Positions 8,059 through 16,520 of a DNA stretch of 64,000 nucleotides are shown here, in pieces (the stretch's first letter is position 1; each line of letters opens with the position of its first letter). This stretch comes from Nocardiopsis ansamitocini (GTDB lineage Bacteria; Actinomycetota; Actinomycetes; Streptosporangiales; Streptosporangiaceae). The stretch spans positions 671,299 to 735,298 of the forward strand of contig NZ_BSQG01000001.1 of NCBI RefSeq assembly GCF_030268225.1, in the 5' to 3' direction. The translations under genes were made by a program, and so were the position numbers. The notes below the pieces were generated by a model. It saw only the letters and a list, made by a program, of their open reading frames with translations. It was not told where the DNA came from and ran no database searches.

Positions 8059-9501
8059 GTGGCACAGCAGTCGGGCGACCAGATCACCTACCTCGAACTC
8101 TCCGAGGACAGCGGCAGCGCGCACAAGTTCTATGAGGTGAAGGTCGAGGGGACCGAGGTCACCATCCGCTACGGGCGCATCGGTGACGCCGGACAGGTCC
8201 GGTCCTCCACCCACCCGACCCGGGAGAAGGCCGGCGCGGTGGCCGCGAAGAAGATCGGCGAGAAGATCCGCAAGGGGTACGCCCCGGCGGTGGCCGGCGG
8301 TCGCCAGCGCCGCCCCGTAACCCGGCGGGTCATCAACAGCACCCGCTCCACCGCGCGCCAGGCCCCGGTGCTGTGGCGGTTCAGGTCCGGTGGTCCGGCG
8401 TTCGGAATCTTCGTCGACGACGAGCGCTGCTGGGTCGGCAACGAGCGCGGCGACGTCTACACCCTTTCCCACGACGGAACGGTGACGGCACGCTACGCGC
8501 TCCCCGACGGCGTCAAGTGCATCGTCGCCGACGACTTCTGGATCTACGCGGGCTGCGACGACGGCAAGGTCTACGACCTGGGCGCCAAGATCCCGCACGT
8601 GGCCTACGAGATCTCCAGTGACGTCGACATCTTCTGGCTGGACATCCACGAAGGGGTGCTGGGGGTCTCCGACGAGGCCGGCCAGATCACCAGCATCGAC
8701 CACGAGGACGAGTTCCAGTGGTCGCGCAAGAGCGGGGGCCGCTCCGGTTGGATGGTGCGCTGCGACTCCGAGGGCGTCTACCACGGTCACTCCGGCGGAG
8801 TGACCAAGTACGACCCGCGGTCGGGCGACTCCCTGTGGAACGTGCGAACCAACGGCGCGGTGCTGTTCGGCTGGCAGGAAGGCGACGAGGTGTTCGCGGG
8901 CACCACCCAGAACCGGGTCGACCGGATCGGCAAAGACGGCACGCTGCGCTCCTCCTACCGTTGCGACGGCCCGGTGTTCTCCTGCGCCACCTCCCTGGAC
9001 GGCCGTTATGTGTTCGCCGGCGACAGCAACTCCTCGATCTACTGCTTCACCCGCGAGGGCGAGCGACTGTGGAAGCTGGGAAGCGGGTGCGGTTCGGCCT
9101 ACTCCATGCAGTTCCTCGACGACCGTCTCTACATCGTCACCACCGACGGCTCACTGGCCTGCATCGACGCGAGCGAGACGGCGGTTCGGGCAGCCGAGCA
9201 GGGGAACGTGCCCGAGGCCGTGGACATCAAAGCCACGCATGTGGCGGCAGTCGCCCCCTCCCGGAGCGTGGAGAGCCTGCCCATGGTCGCCGCGGCCGGA
9301 AGCGGTGGCGTGGTCGTGGAGTGCGTACAGGAGGGCTCTCGCCTGCGAGTCCGGGTGGACTCCCCCGGTTTCGACCCGACCTGGCGGGTGCAGTTCCCCA
9401 AGGAGATCCGCAGCCCCGGCGTGCGCTACGTGGTGGACGAGGTCATCGAGTCCAACGGTGGCTTCTACCGAACCCGAGGCGAGATCCGTCGTCTGGGCTA
9501 G
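8059..9501 (+). CDS. WGR domain fused to a PQQ-like beta-propeller
   Basis: 480 residues from GTG 8059, chosen over GTG 8044 because AAGGGCGG precedes it. Residues about 5-85 form a WGR domain (KFYEVKVEG, TIRYGRIGDAGQV), a nucleic-acid-binding module known from PARPs and MolR-like proteins. From about 105 onward there are repeated beta-propeller blades, for example CWVGNERGDVYTLS, IYAGCDDGKVYDL, VFAGDSNSSIYCF and LYIVTTDGSLACID, followed by a short C-terminal domain. No signal peptide is seen, so it is probably cytoplasmic. The function is unknown. It stands alone between convergent and divergent neighbours. Confidence 0.8.
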   Translation: MAQQSGDQITYLELSEDSGSAHKFYEVKVEGTEVTIRYGRIGDAGQVRSSTHPTREKAGAVAAKKIGEKIRKGYAPAVAGGRQRRPVTRRVINSTRSTARQAPVLWRFRSGGPAFGIFVDDERCWVGNERGDVYTLSHDGTVTARYALPDGVKCIVADDFWIYAGCDDGKVYDLGAKIPHVAYEISSDVDIFWLDIHEGVLGVSDEAGQITSIDHEDEFQWSRKSGGRSGWMVRCDSEGVYHGHSGGVTKYDPRSGDSLWNVRTNGAVLFGWQEGDEVFAGTTQNRVDRIGKDGTLRSSYRCDGPVFSCATSLDGRYVFAGDSNSSIYCFTREGERLWKLGSGCGSAYSMQFLDDRLYIVTTDGSLACIDASETAVRAAEQGNVPEAVDIKATHVAAVAPSRSVESLPMVAAAGSGGVVVECVQEGSRLRVRVDSPGFDPTWRVQFPKEIRSPGVRYVVDEVIESNGGFYRTRGEIRRLG

Positions 9502-9551
9502 CAAGGCGTCCGCGGACGACGGGCCCGGCCGCCGCCCCCTCGTGGCGGCGG

Positions 9552-10649
9552 TCAGGCGTCGAAGTCGACGGTCACGGAGTCGGTGACGGGAAGGGACTGG
9601 CACGACAGCGCGTAGCCGGCGGCCACCTCGGTCTCGTCCAAGGCATAGTTGCGCAGCATCCGCACCGCACCGTCGCCGACCCGGACCCGGCAGGTTCCGC
9701 ACACCCCGCCCTTGCAGGCGAACGGCAGGTCCGCGCGCACGCGCTGGGCGGAGTCAAGCACAGGGACGTCGCGCGGCAGGAAGAGCGTGGTGGCACGGCC
9801 GTCCAAAACGACGGTGACCTCGCTGGTCCCCGCTTCGGGCTCCGGTTGGGCCCCGCGTACCGGTTCGGGCGGGGCCTCGTCGACGAAGAACAGCTCCTGG
9901 TGCACCCTCTGGGGGGCGACACCGCGTTTTTGCAGCACGCGCTGGGCGTCGCGCACCATTCCCAGCGGGCCGCACAGCCACCAGTCCCCGACGCGGTCGG
10001 TTGGGACCAGGGCATCCAGCAGCCGGTCGAGCCGATCGGCGTCCAACCGGCCGGTCAGCAGCTCCGCGGCCCGCTGCTCGCGGGAGAGCACGTGCACCAG
10101 GTGCAGGCGTGCCCCGTGGACGTCCTTGAGGTCGGCCAGATCGTCGGTGAACATGACCGTGTCGCTGCGCCGGTTGCCGTAGAGCAGGGTGACCCGCGCA
10201 TCGGTGCTCTCCAGTAGGGAGGCGGCGATGGAGAGCACCGGGGTGATTCCCGAGCCGGCCGCGATCAGGACGTGGTGGGGCCTGTTCTGCGGACCGGGGG
10301 TAAAGCGGCCGCTGGGTAGGGCGACCTCGATGCGGTCTCCGGGGCGGACCTCGTGGACGAGCCAGGAAGAGAACACCCCTCCGGGGACCAGTCGCACGCC
10401 GATGCGCGGCGCCTGCCCGGCCGGTGCGCAGATGGAGTAGCTGCGCCGTTCCTCGCGCCCCTGGACGGTCCGCCGCAGCGTCAGGAACTGGCCGGGAAGG
10501 AAATCGTACGCCCGGGCCAGGTGCTCGGGCACGTCGAAGGTGACAGCGACGGCGTCGGCGCAGAGGTGTTCGACGGCCGCCACGTGCAAGGGATGGAAGG
10601 CAGCGCGGCCTCCTTCGGACGCGGTGGGCTCGAGGGCGGAAGCGGTCAC
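9552..10649 (-). CDS. paaE: Phenylacetyl-CoA epoxidase reductase subunit PaaE
   Basis: 365 residues from GTG 10649. An N-terminal ferredoxin-NADP reductase-like part binds FAD (RRSYSICAP) and NAD(P) (LIAAGSGITPVLSI). A C-terminal plant-type 2Fe-2S ferredoxin follows, with CKGGVCGTC and a fourth Cys downstream. PaaE passes electrons from NADPH to the di-iron oxygenase PaaA. It is last in the paaABCDE operon, 3 bp after paaD. Confidence 0.95.
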   Translation of the reverse strand: MTASALEPTASEGGRAAFHPLHVAAVEHLCADAVAVTFDVPEHLARAYDFLPGQFLTLRRTVQGREERRSYSICAPAGQAPRIGVRLVPGGVFSSWLVHEVRPGDRIEVALPSGRFTPGPQNRPHHVLIAAGSGITPVLSIAASLLESTDARVTLLYGNRRSDTVMFTDDLADLKDVHGARLHLVHVLSREQRAAELLTGRLDADRLDRLLDALVPTDRVGDWWLCGPLGMVRDAQRVLQKRGVAPQRVHQELFFVDEAPPEPVRGAQPEPEAGTSEVTVVLDGRATTLFLPRDVPVLDSAQRVRADLPFACKGGVCGTCRVRVGDGAVRMLRNYALDETEVAAGYALSCQSLPVTDSVTVDFDA

Positions 10650-10652
10650 GGC

Positions 10653-11162
10653 TCAGATCTCCTTGACGTGCTCGAAGGGTTCGCGGCACACGCGGCAGCG
10701 CCACAGCGCCCTGCAGGAGGTGGCCCCGAACCTCGACAGTTCCTCGGTGTCGGAGGCTGCGCACCGGGGGCAGCGCACGGCCCTGCGCGAGGGTGCCAGG
10801 TCCAGCGGAACCGGACCGGACACCCGCGCGGGGGCAGGGCCGGGTGGGGAGATGCCGTGTTCGGTGAGCTTGCGCCGCCCCTCCTCGGTGATCCAGTCGG
10901 TGCTCCAGGGCGGGGCGAGCACGGTGCGCACCTGGACCCGGGGATATCCCGCGTTGTGCAGGGCCCTGCGCACATCGGCGCGCATCTCCACCAGCGCGGG
11001 ACAGCCGGAGTAGGTGGGGGTGATGGCCACGGTGACGGTCCCGTCCTCCTCGGTCGCCACCTCGCGCAGGATTCCGAGGTCGGCGAGGGTGAGCATGGGG
11101 AGTTCGGGGTCGGTCACCGTCTCTGCCGCGCGGCGCGCCCGGTCCAGGCCGTCGGTCACCAT
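10653..11162 (-). CDS. paaD: PaaD, iron-sulfur assembly factor of phenylacetyl-CoA epoxidase
   Basis: 169 residues with an N-terminal MIP18/DUF59 fold (DPELPMLTLADLGI, ITPTYSGCPA). The C-terminal zinc-ribbon-like region has paired cysteines (CPRCAASDTEE, CRALWRCRVC). PaaD is thought to help build the Fe-S centre of PaaE. Its start overlaps the paaC stop by 7 bases, indicating translational coupling. Confidence 0.93.
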   Translation of the reverse strand: MVTDGLDRARRAAETVTDPELPMLTLADLGILREVATEEDGTVTVAITPTYSGCPALVEMRADVRRALHNAGYPRVQVRTVLAPPWSTDWITEEGRRKLTEHGISPPGPAPARVSGPVPLDLAPSRRAVRCPRCAASDTEELSRFGATSCRALWRCRVCREPFEHVKEI

Positions 11163-12040
11163 GTCGCCTCCGGGTGGGCGCGGGCCACCGACTGCATTTC
11201 GTGCAGCATGGCGGCGAGTTCGGGCCCGTGCAGTCCTGCACGGCCGGTCGGCTCCGGCACCGGCACCGCAGGTGGGACCTCCAGAGTGGCTGCGACGAGC
11301 ACCCGGGCCACGACTTCACCGACTTCGGCGCGCACGCCCGCCGGATCGACGGCGGCCCCCTGATCGGCCAGGCGGGCCTCGACCGGGTGGGTGGCGAACA
11401 GCTCGCCGGTCAGCGGCCAGACCTGGTCCAGTGCCGCGGTCATCCGATCTCTGGATTCGGGGGTCCCGTCGCCCAGGCGCAGCGTCCACCGCACGGCATA
11501 CTCGCGGTGGTAGGCGAGTTCCTTGCTCCCCTTTGCGGCGACGGCGGCCAGTACCGGGTCGGCCGTGTCGGCGAGCCGGGTGAAGAGCGCCAGCCGCCAG
11601 GCGGACAGCACGAGCAGGCGGACCACAGCATGGGCGAAGTCGCCGTTGGGGGTCTCGGCCAGGCACACGTTGCGAAACTCCCGGGCGTCGCGCAGGTAGG
11701 CGAACGCGTCCTCGTCGCGCCCCGAACCGTCGACCTGGCCTGCGCGGGCCAGCAGCAGCCGGGCCTGTCCGAGCAGGTCGAGAGCGATGTTGGCCAGCGC
11801 CATCTCCTCTTCCAGCTCGGGCGCCGCGGTGGACCACTGGATCAGCCGTTGTGCGGCCACGAGGGCGTCGTCGCCCAACATCTGGCAGTACAGCGCCAGA
11901 TCGTCCTGGTCGATCCCGACCGGTAGCGCGGTGTCGACCCCGGCCAGCGCCGCGGTGAACCCGGTACCGAAGGCCCACTGGTCGCCTGCGTGCGCGTCGT
12001 CCTCGGCGAGTCCGCCGTAGGGGTTGTCGGTGTTCGTCAT
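11156..12040 (-). CDS. paaC: Phenylacetyl-CoA epoxidase structural subunit PaaC
   Basis: 294 residues from ATG 12040 (MTNTDNPYGG), with a GGAGG-like site in the 14 bp after paaB. It is a helical ferritin-like protein that pairs with PaaA but lacks a full di-iron site. LYCQMLGDDALVAAQRLIQW and EEEMALANIALDLLGQA are typical of PaaC. It is the scaffold subunit of the complex that turns phenylacetyl-CoA into its 1,2-epoxide. Confidence 0.95.
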   Translation of the reverse strand: MTNTDNPYGGLAEDDAHAGDQWAFGTGFTAALAGVDTALPVGIDQDDLALYCQMLGDDALVAAQRLIQWSTAAPELEEEMALANIALDLLGQARLLLARAGQVDGSGRDEDAFAYLRDAREFRNVCLAETPNGDFAHAVVRLLVLSAWRLALFTRLADTADPVLAAVAAKGSKELAYHREYAVRWTLRLGDGTPESRDRMTAALDQVWPLTGELFATHPVEARLADQGAAVDPAGVRAEVGEVVARVLVAATLEVPPAVPVPEPTGRAGLHGPELAAMLHEMQSVARAHPEATW

Positions 12041-12054
12041 CGCGCGGCCTCCTG

Positions 12055-12354
12055 TCAGATGTGCGGGACGTCGTCGGGGATCGGGTAGAAGGTGGGGTGG
12101 CGATAGACCTTGTCCCCGCTGGGCGCGAAGAACGGGTCCTTCTCGTCGGGACTGGAGGCGGTGATCGCCGAGGCGCGCACCACCCAGATACTCACTCCCT
12201 CGTTGCGTCGGGTGTAGAGGTTGCGGGCGCTGTGCAGGGCCATCTCCTCGTCCGGAGCATGCAGCGAACCCACGTGCACATGGTTGAGGCCGCGCTTGCC
12301 GCGCACGAAGACCTCGAACAACGGCCACTCATCAGCGGGTGCGGAGTCACTCAT
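12055..12354 (-). CDS. paaB: Phenylacetyl-CoA epoxidase subunit PaaB
   Basis: 99 residues, the usual PaaB length. [20 protein letters not shown] and [16 protein letters not shown] are conserved PaaB blocks. PaaB bridges PaaA-PaaC dimers in the epoxidase complex. Its ATG overlaps the paaA TGA (ATGA), so it is translationally coupled to paaA. Confidence 0.95.
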   Translation of the reverse strand: MSDSAPADEWPLFEVFVRGKRGLNHVHVGSLHAPDEEMALHSARNLYTRRNEGVSIWVVRASAITASSPDEKDPFFAPSGDKVYRHPTFYPIPDDVPHI

Positions 12355-13340
12355 CGATCGTCCCCTTGTCCGGTCCCCTGGTGTTTGGCCGCGTAGGCGG
12401 CGGCCGCTTCCCGCACCCACGCCCCTTCCTCGTGGGCGGCGCGGCGCCGGCTGACACGCTCGGCGTTGCACTGGCCGCCCCCGGAGACGACCCGCTTGAA
12501 CTCCGCCCAGTCCACCGCGCCGAAGTCGTGGTGTCCGCGCTCGGCGTTCCACGCCAGGTCGGGGTCGGGCAGGGTCACCCCCAGTGCGACTGCCTGGGGC
12601 ACGCTCATGTCCACGAACTTCTGCCGCAGCTCGTCGTTGGTGTCGCGCTTGATCCCCCAGGCCATGGACTGACGTGTATTGGGCGAGTCCGCGTCGGGCG
12701 GTCCGAACATCATGAGCGAGGGCCACCACCACCGGTCGACCGCGTCCTGGACCATGGTGCGCTGGGCGGGGGTGCCCGCCATCATCTGGAGCAGGAGCTC
12801 GTAGCCCTGGCGCTGATGGAACGACTCCTCCTTGCAGACGCGCACCATGGCACGGGCGTAGGGGCCGAAGGAGCTGCGGCACAGGGGCACCTGGTTGCAG
12901 ATGGCCGCGCCGTCGACCAACCACCCGATCACTCCGACGTCGGCGAAGGTCAGGGTGGGGTAGTTGAAGATCGAGGAGTACTTCTGGCGGCCTTCGATGA
13001 GCCGCTGGGTGAGGTCGGCGCGATCCACTCCCAAGGTCTCGGCCGCGGCGTACAGGTACAGCCCGTGGCCGGCCTCGTCCTGGACCTTGGCCAACAGGAT
13101 GGCCTTGCGCCGCAGCGAGGGCGCGCGGGTGAGCCAGTCGCCTTCGGGCTGCATGCCGATGATCTCCGAATGCGCGTGCTGGGCGATCTGGCGCACCAGG
13201 GTGCTGCGATAGCCCTCGGGCATCCAGTCCCGCGGCTCGATCCGCTGGTGTGCGGCAATGCGCGCGTCGAAGTCCGCTGTCAGCTCCTGACCGGTGGGGC
13301 GGTCACGTACCGCCGCCGGTTCCATAGCCATCGCCGCCAC
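12351..13340 (-). CDS. paaA: Phenylacetyl-CoA epoxidase catalytic subunit PaaA
   Basis: 329 residues. It is the catalytic di-iron oxygenase subunit: [31 protein letters not shown] and [15 protein letters not shown] hold the Glu and His metal ligands. It inserts one oxygen atom of O2 into the ring of phenylacetyl-CoA, the first ring-activating step of aerobic phenylacetate breakdown. It is first in the operon, behind a PaaR-like operator. The later steps (paaG, paaZ, paaF, paaH, paaJ, paaK) are not in this window. Confidence 0.96.
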   Translation of the reverse strand: MAAMAMEPAAVRDRPTGQELTADFDARIAAHQRIEPRDWMPEGYRSTLVRQIAQHAHSEIIGMQPEGDWLTRAPSLRRKAILLAKVQDEAGHGLYLYAAAETLGVDRADLTQRLIEGRQKYSSIFNYPTLTFADVGVIGWLVDGAAICNQVPLCRSSFGPYARAMVRVCKEESFHQRQGYELLLQMMAGTPAQRTMVQDAVDRWWWPSLMMFGPPDADSPNTRQSMAWGIKRDTNDELRQKFVDMSVPQAVALGVTLPDPDLAWNAERGHHDFGAVDWAEFKRVVSGGGQCNAERVSRRRAAHEEGAWVREAAAAYAAKHQGTGQGDDR

Positions 13341-13348
13341 CCTTTCTT

Positions 13349-13362
13349 ACCGAACATTCGGT
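13349..13362. promoter_or_regulatory. PaaR-like operator
   Basis: ACCGAACATTCGGT is an inverted repeat of ACCGAA with a 2-bp centre, followed by CAGT. It closely fits the ACCG-N6-CGGT-NAGT pattern known for the TetR-type repressor PaaR of actinobacteria. It is 9 bp upstream of the paaA start, where binding would block transcription until phenylacetyl-CoA is present. Confidence 0.7.
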
Positions 13363-13817
13363 CAGTAATTAGCTAATCGCAAACCGGCCCCCAGAACAAC
13401 CCCGGACGGCGAACCGCTTGCCGGCGGCGGATGACCGACCGCACGCCCCAGGATCCGATCGGCGCGGCCGACCCCGACCTCGGCGGCGTCCACGAAGCCG
13501 CGGCCCACGCAGGCGCCGGCAAGATCGGGGCGTCCGATCAGCAGCCCACACAAGGAAGCCGTTCCGTCGAACGCCGGGACGACGGCGACTCGCCCGGTCG
13601 CGCGCTCTCCCGGCCGCGACGACAGCGAGGCGGAGCAGACCCCGGACCGGCACGACAAGCACCCGGCCGCACCGCTGGACGAAACCCAGGGCACAGCCAC
13701 CGGTGCGACCGGCGCCACCCAAGGACAGGGCGCTCTCCCACCCGACCATGGGCCGACGAAAAGACCCGGTCACGCCATCGGCGGCAATGGCAGCCCCAAC
13801 GTCCGCCGGCTCCAAAA
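13363..13817. other. Gene-free stretch between paaA and the TetR gene
   Basis: About 450 bp with several open frames, all of arginine/proline-rich low-complexity composition and without a recognisable start or domain. I see no gene. The left edge holds the paa promoter and operator; the right edge leads into the AT-rich operator of the next gene. Confidence 0.5.
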
Positions 13818-13854
13818 TGTATATTCTATATATTTACCGTCTATGCTATATACA
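13818..13854. promoter_or_regulatory. AT-rich inverted repeat, likely TetR operator/promoter
   Basis: TGTATAT and ATATACA form 7-bp arms around an AT-rich centre (CTATATATTTACC). This is a striking AT-rich island in a GC-rich region. It lies 41 bp before the TetR-family gene and is the natural candidate for its promoter and self-operator. Confidence 0.6.
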
Positions 13855-13894
13855 GTCGCACGATGGCCGTCGACCACAAAGCCGGGAACGCAAG

Positions 13895-14671
13895 ATGACG
13901 ATGCACGACGAGGCCCAGAACAGCGCACTGCCCACCGTCATCGAGCTCTTGTGGGGGAATCGACCGCCCTCGCGCCGAGGACCGAGACCGGGGTTGAGCC
14001 TGGAACGGATCGTGGGCGCCGCGATCGAGTTGGCCGACGCCCACGGCCTGGCAGCGGTATCCATGAACCGCGTGGCCGAACGGGTCGGCGTCACGCCGAT
14101 GGCGCTCTACCGCTATGTCCGGAGCAAGGACGACCTGCTGCTGCTGATGTCGGACGCCGTGTCCGGCAACGCCCCCGAACCAGCCGATCCGGCCAAGGGC
14201 TGGCGTATCGGCCTGGAGACGTGGTCACGGCGCTACCTGGCCGTGCTGACCGCCCACCCGTGGATGCTGGAGATCGCGGTCGAAGGACCGCCCCTCGGCC
14301 CCAACCAGTTGGACTGGATGGACAGCCTGCTGCGCGCACTGTCGCCCACGACGCTGCCCGAGGAGACCAAGGTCGGCATCCTGATGCTGCTCAACAACTT
14401 CGTGTGCGGAGAGGCGAAAACCGCCGCCGGACTGAGCCAGGCGTCGGCCGATCCCGAAGAACAGGCCCGCTTCAGCTACGGACAGCTCTTGCGGCGGTTC
14501 GTCACCCCTCAGCGCTACCCGGCGCTGCACGCAGCGGTCACCGCGGGCGTGTTCACCGACAACGGCACGGCGACCGGCTACACCGACGCCGACTTCTCGT
14601 TCGGCCTCGGCTGCGTTCTGGACGGCGTGGAACAGCTCATCCGCGACCACGATGGCGAGCCTTCGCCCTGA
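13895..14671 (+). CDS. TetR/AcrR-family transcriptional regulator
   Basis: 258 residues from ATG 13895. The N-terminal DNA-binding helix-turn-helix spans about residues 35-80 (LADAHGLAAVSMNRVAERVG, then VTPMALYRYVRSKDDLL). The C-terminal ligand domain is of the tetracycline-repressor type. An AT-rich inverted repeat just upstream suggests self-repression. Its 3' end overlaps a convergent small gene by 35 bp. It could be the PaaR equivalent since it sits next to paa, but its C-terminal type makes an efflux or xenobiotic role at least as likely. Confidence 0.85.
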   Translation: MTMHDEAQNSALPTVIELLWGNRPPSRRGPRPGLSLERIVGAAIELADAHGLAAVSMNRVAERVGVTPMALYRYVRSKDDLLLLMSDAVSGNAPEPADPAKGWRIGLETWSRRYLAVLTAHPWMLEIAVEGPPLGPNQLDWMDSLLRALSPTTLPEETKVGILMLLNNFVCGEAKTAAGLSQASADPEEQARFSYGQLLRRFVTPQRYPALHAAVTAGVFTDNGTATGYTDADFSFGLGCVLDGVEQLIRDHDGEPSP

Positions 14672-14978
14672 CGACACGGGCCGCCCTGGCCGCGGGTCCG
14701 CGACGGACCGTACGCGAAACCATCCCCCGCACCCGTCCCGGGGCCTCCGCGAGCCGCTCGCGCCACGTGCCGCGCCCGGCCCCAGGGACCGCGAAGCCGG
14801 TAGCGGCCTCCGACGGCTGCACCCCGTCCACTGCACTCTCGGCCACTCGGGCGCGCAACCGGTCCCGGATCTCCTCCGGCGTGTAGGCGCGCCTGCGACG
14901 CTCCGCCCGAGCGATCACCACTCCGGTCGCTGCGACGCCCGCAATACCGGCCAGCCCGACTACCTTCCACCAACGCAT
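14637..14978 (-). CDS. Small membrane-anchored hypothetical protein
   Basis: 113 residues with one N-terminal transmembrane segment (WWKVVGLAGIAGVAATGVVI), then a basic cytoplasmic tail (AERRRRAYTPEEIRDRLRAR). It resembles common short actinobacterial proteins of unknown role. It is divergent from the peptidase gene with only 17 bp between the starts, so the two promoters must overlap. Confidence 0.6.
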   Translation of the reverse strand: MRWWKVVGLAGIAGVAATGVVIARAERRRRAYTPEEIRDRLRARVAESAVDGVQPSEAATGFAVPGAGRGTWRERLAEAPGRVRGMVSRTVRRGPAARAARVVRAKARHRGRG

Positions 14979-14995
14979 GTGCCTAGGCTAGCGCC

Positions 14996-15634
14996 GTGAC
15001 TGGTACGCGCATCACCCTCGATCAGGCCGTAGAACTCACCCGCACCGGCGACATCTGGTTGTTTCGCGGGAGGAGTGTCCCCGACCGGGCCATCCAGATG
15101 ACCACGAACAGCCCGATCAACCACGTGGGCATGTCCGTTGTCATCGACGACCTTCCCCCGCTCATGTGGCACGCCGAACTCGGCCGCTCCCTGCCCGACA
15201 TGTGGTCGGGGACGCACCAGCGCGGAGTGCAGTTGCACGACCTGCGTGACGCGGTCACCGTCTGGGGCCGGCGCTACGGTCAGCGGGGCTGGCTGCGCCA
15301 GCTCGACCCCGCCGGCGGCCGGGAGGTCGAAGACGCCGTGCTGCGCACCGTGGCCCGTCTGGACGGCACCCCCTTCCCCTCCACCAGCCGAATGGCCGGC
15401 CGCTGGCTGCGCGGACGCCTCCCCCGACTGCGAAAGGCCCCCCGGGAACAAGAGAGCGCGCTGGAAACCGCCTACTGCGCGGAGGTCGTGGCCCTGACCT
15501 ACGAGGCGATGGGACTGCTGCCCGACGACCGGCGCCCCAACTGGTACGACCCCGGCCGCTTCTGGAGCGGTGACGACCTGCCGCTGGCCGACGGCTACCG
15601 CCTCGGTGGCGAAATCCAGGTGGACCTGCCCTAG
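14996..15634 (+). CDS. YiiX/C92-like permuted papain-fold hydrolase
   Basis: 212 residues from GTG 14996. Near the N-terminus GDIWLFRGRS and NHVGMSVVI give the His region of a permuted NlpC/P60 (YiiX/YebB-like) domain, and near residues 160-172 YCAEVVALTYEAMG gives the Cys region. In permuted papain-fold enzymes the His comes before the Cys, as here. Members act on amide or thioester bonds. The substrate is unknown and no signal peptide is seen. Confidence 0.75.
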   Translation: MTGTRITLDQAVELTRTGDIWLFRGRSVPDRAIQMTTNSPINHVGMSVVIDDLPPLMWHAELGRSLPDMWSGTHQRGVQLHDLRDAVTVWGRRYGQRGWLRQLDPAGGREVEDAVLRTVARLDGTPFPSTSRMAGRWLRGRLPRLRKAPREQESALETAYCAEVVALTYEAMGLLPDDRRPNWYDPGRFWSGDDLPLADGYRLGGEIQVDLP

Positions 15635-15823
15635 ACACCGCGTACCGCGTACCGCGTACCGCGACCGCCGATCCCACCGCCCGCCGCACCACTCCTCTGA
15701 CCGCCGGACCCGGTCACGGATTCGTGAAGTTTTCGCCGCGCCGGCACACGGCGCTCACGTAGGATCGCTGCCACGCGCGCACGGCCGCGGGGCCGGGCTG
15801 ACGGCGACGAGGACAGGTCGACC

Positions 15824-16498
15824 ATGAGTGACACCGACGCGGCGGGACACGACCTCAACGACGCAGCGTGGTCGGCGCGCCAGGAGGAGCAGGCCCTTGC
15901 CTTCGACCGCATCGGGCACCGCTACGACGAAGCCTTCCCCCACAAGTCCGGGCAGATCGAGTGCGTCGAGGCCCTGCTGACCACATTGGCGCCCGGCGCG
16001 AACGTCCTGGACCTCGGCTGCGGAACCGGCCTGCCCACCACCCGCCGACTGGTCGAGGCGGGCTGCCGGGTCACCGGCGTGGAACTGTCGCCCGTCATGC
16101 TCGACCTCGCACGCGCCAATGCCCCCCGCGCGCACCTCGTACAGGCCGACATGACCGCCTTCTCCCCCGAACCCGGCAGCTACGACGCCGTCGTGGCCTT
16201 CTTCTCCCTGCTCCAGCTGACCAGGGCGCGCATTCCCCGCATGTTGACCACCGTCCGACACGCCCTGGTGCCCGGAGGACGGCTGTGCCTGTCGATGGTG
16301 GAGGCCGACCTCGACGACGTCGCGATCCCCTTTCTCGGCAACCGGATCAGGGTCACCGGCTACCCCCGGGAGGAACTCCGGGTCGTGCTGGGCACGGCAG
16401 GCTTCCACATCGAGAAGGAGACCGTACTGACCTATGCCCCCGTCACCGCCGAGGCTCCGTCCGAGACCCAACTGTTCCTGACCTGCCGCCGCGCCTGA
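15824..16498 (+). CDS. Class I SAM-dependent methyltransferase
   Basis: 224 residues. The SAM-binding motif I is VLDLGCGTGLPTT (near residue 63), followed by VTGVELSPVMLDLARA and FSPEPGSYDAVVAFFSLLQL (motif post-I and motif II). The fold is that of Methyltransf_11/25. The substrate is unknown. It is convergent with the ABC exporter gene. Confidence 0.88.
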   Translation: MSDTDAAGHDLNDAAWSARQEEQALAFDRIGHRYDEAFPHKSGQIECVEALLTTLAPGANVLDLGCGTGLPTTRRLVEAGCRVTGVELSPVMLDLARANAPRAHLVQADMTAFSPEPGSYDAVVAFFSLLQLTRARIPRMLTTVRHALVPGGRLCLSMVEADLDDVAIPFLGNRIRVTGYPREELRVVLGTAGFHIEKETVLTYAPVTAEAPSETQLFLTCRRA

Positions 16499-16520
16499 AC
16501 GTCCCCGCCGAACCGCACGC

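Noticed and set aside
13431-13898. Possible gene between paaA and the TetR gene
   Set aside because: Arg/Pro/Asp-rich low-complexity translation, no ribosome site and no recognisable domain.
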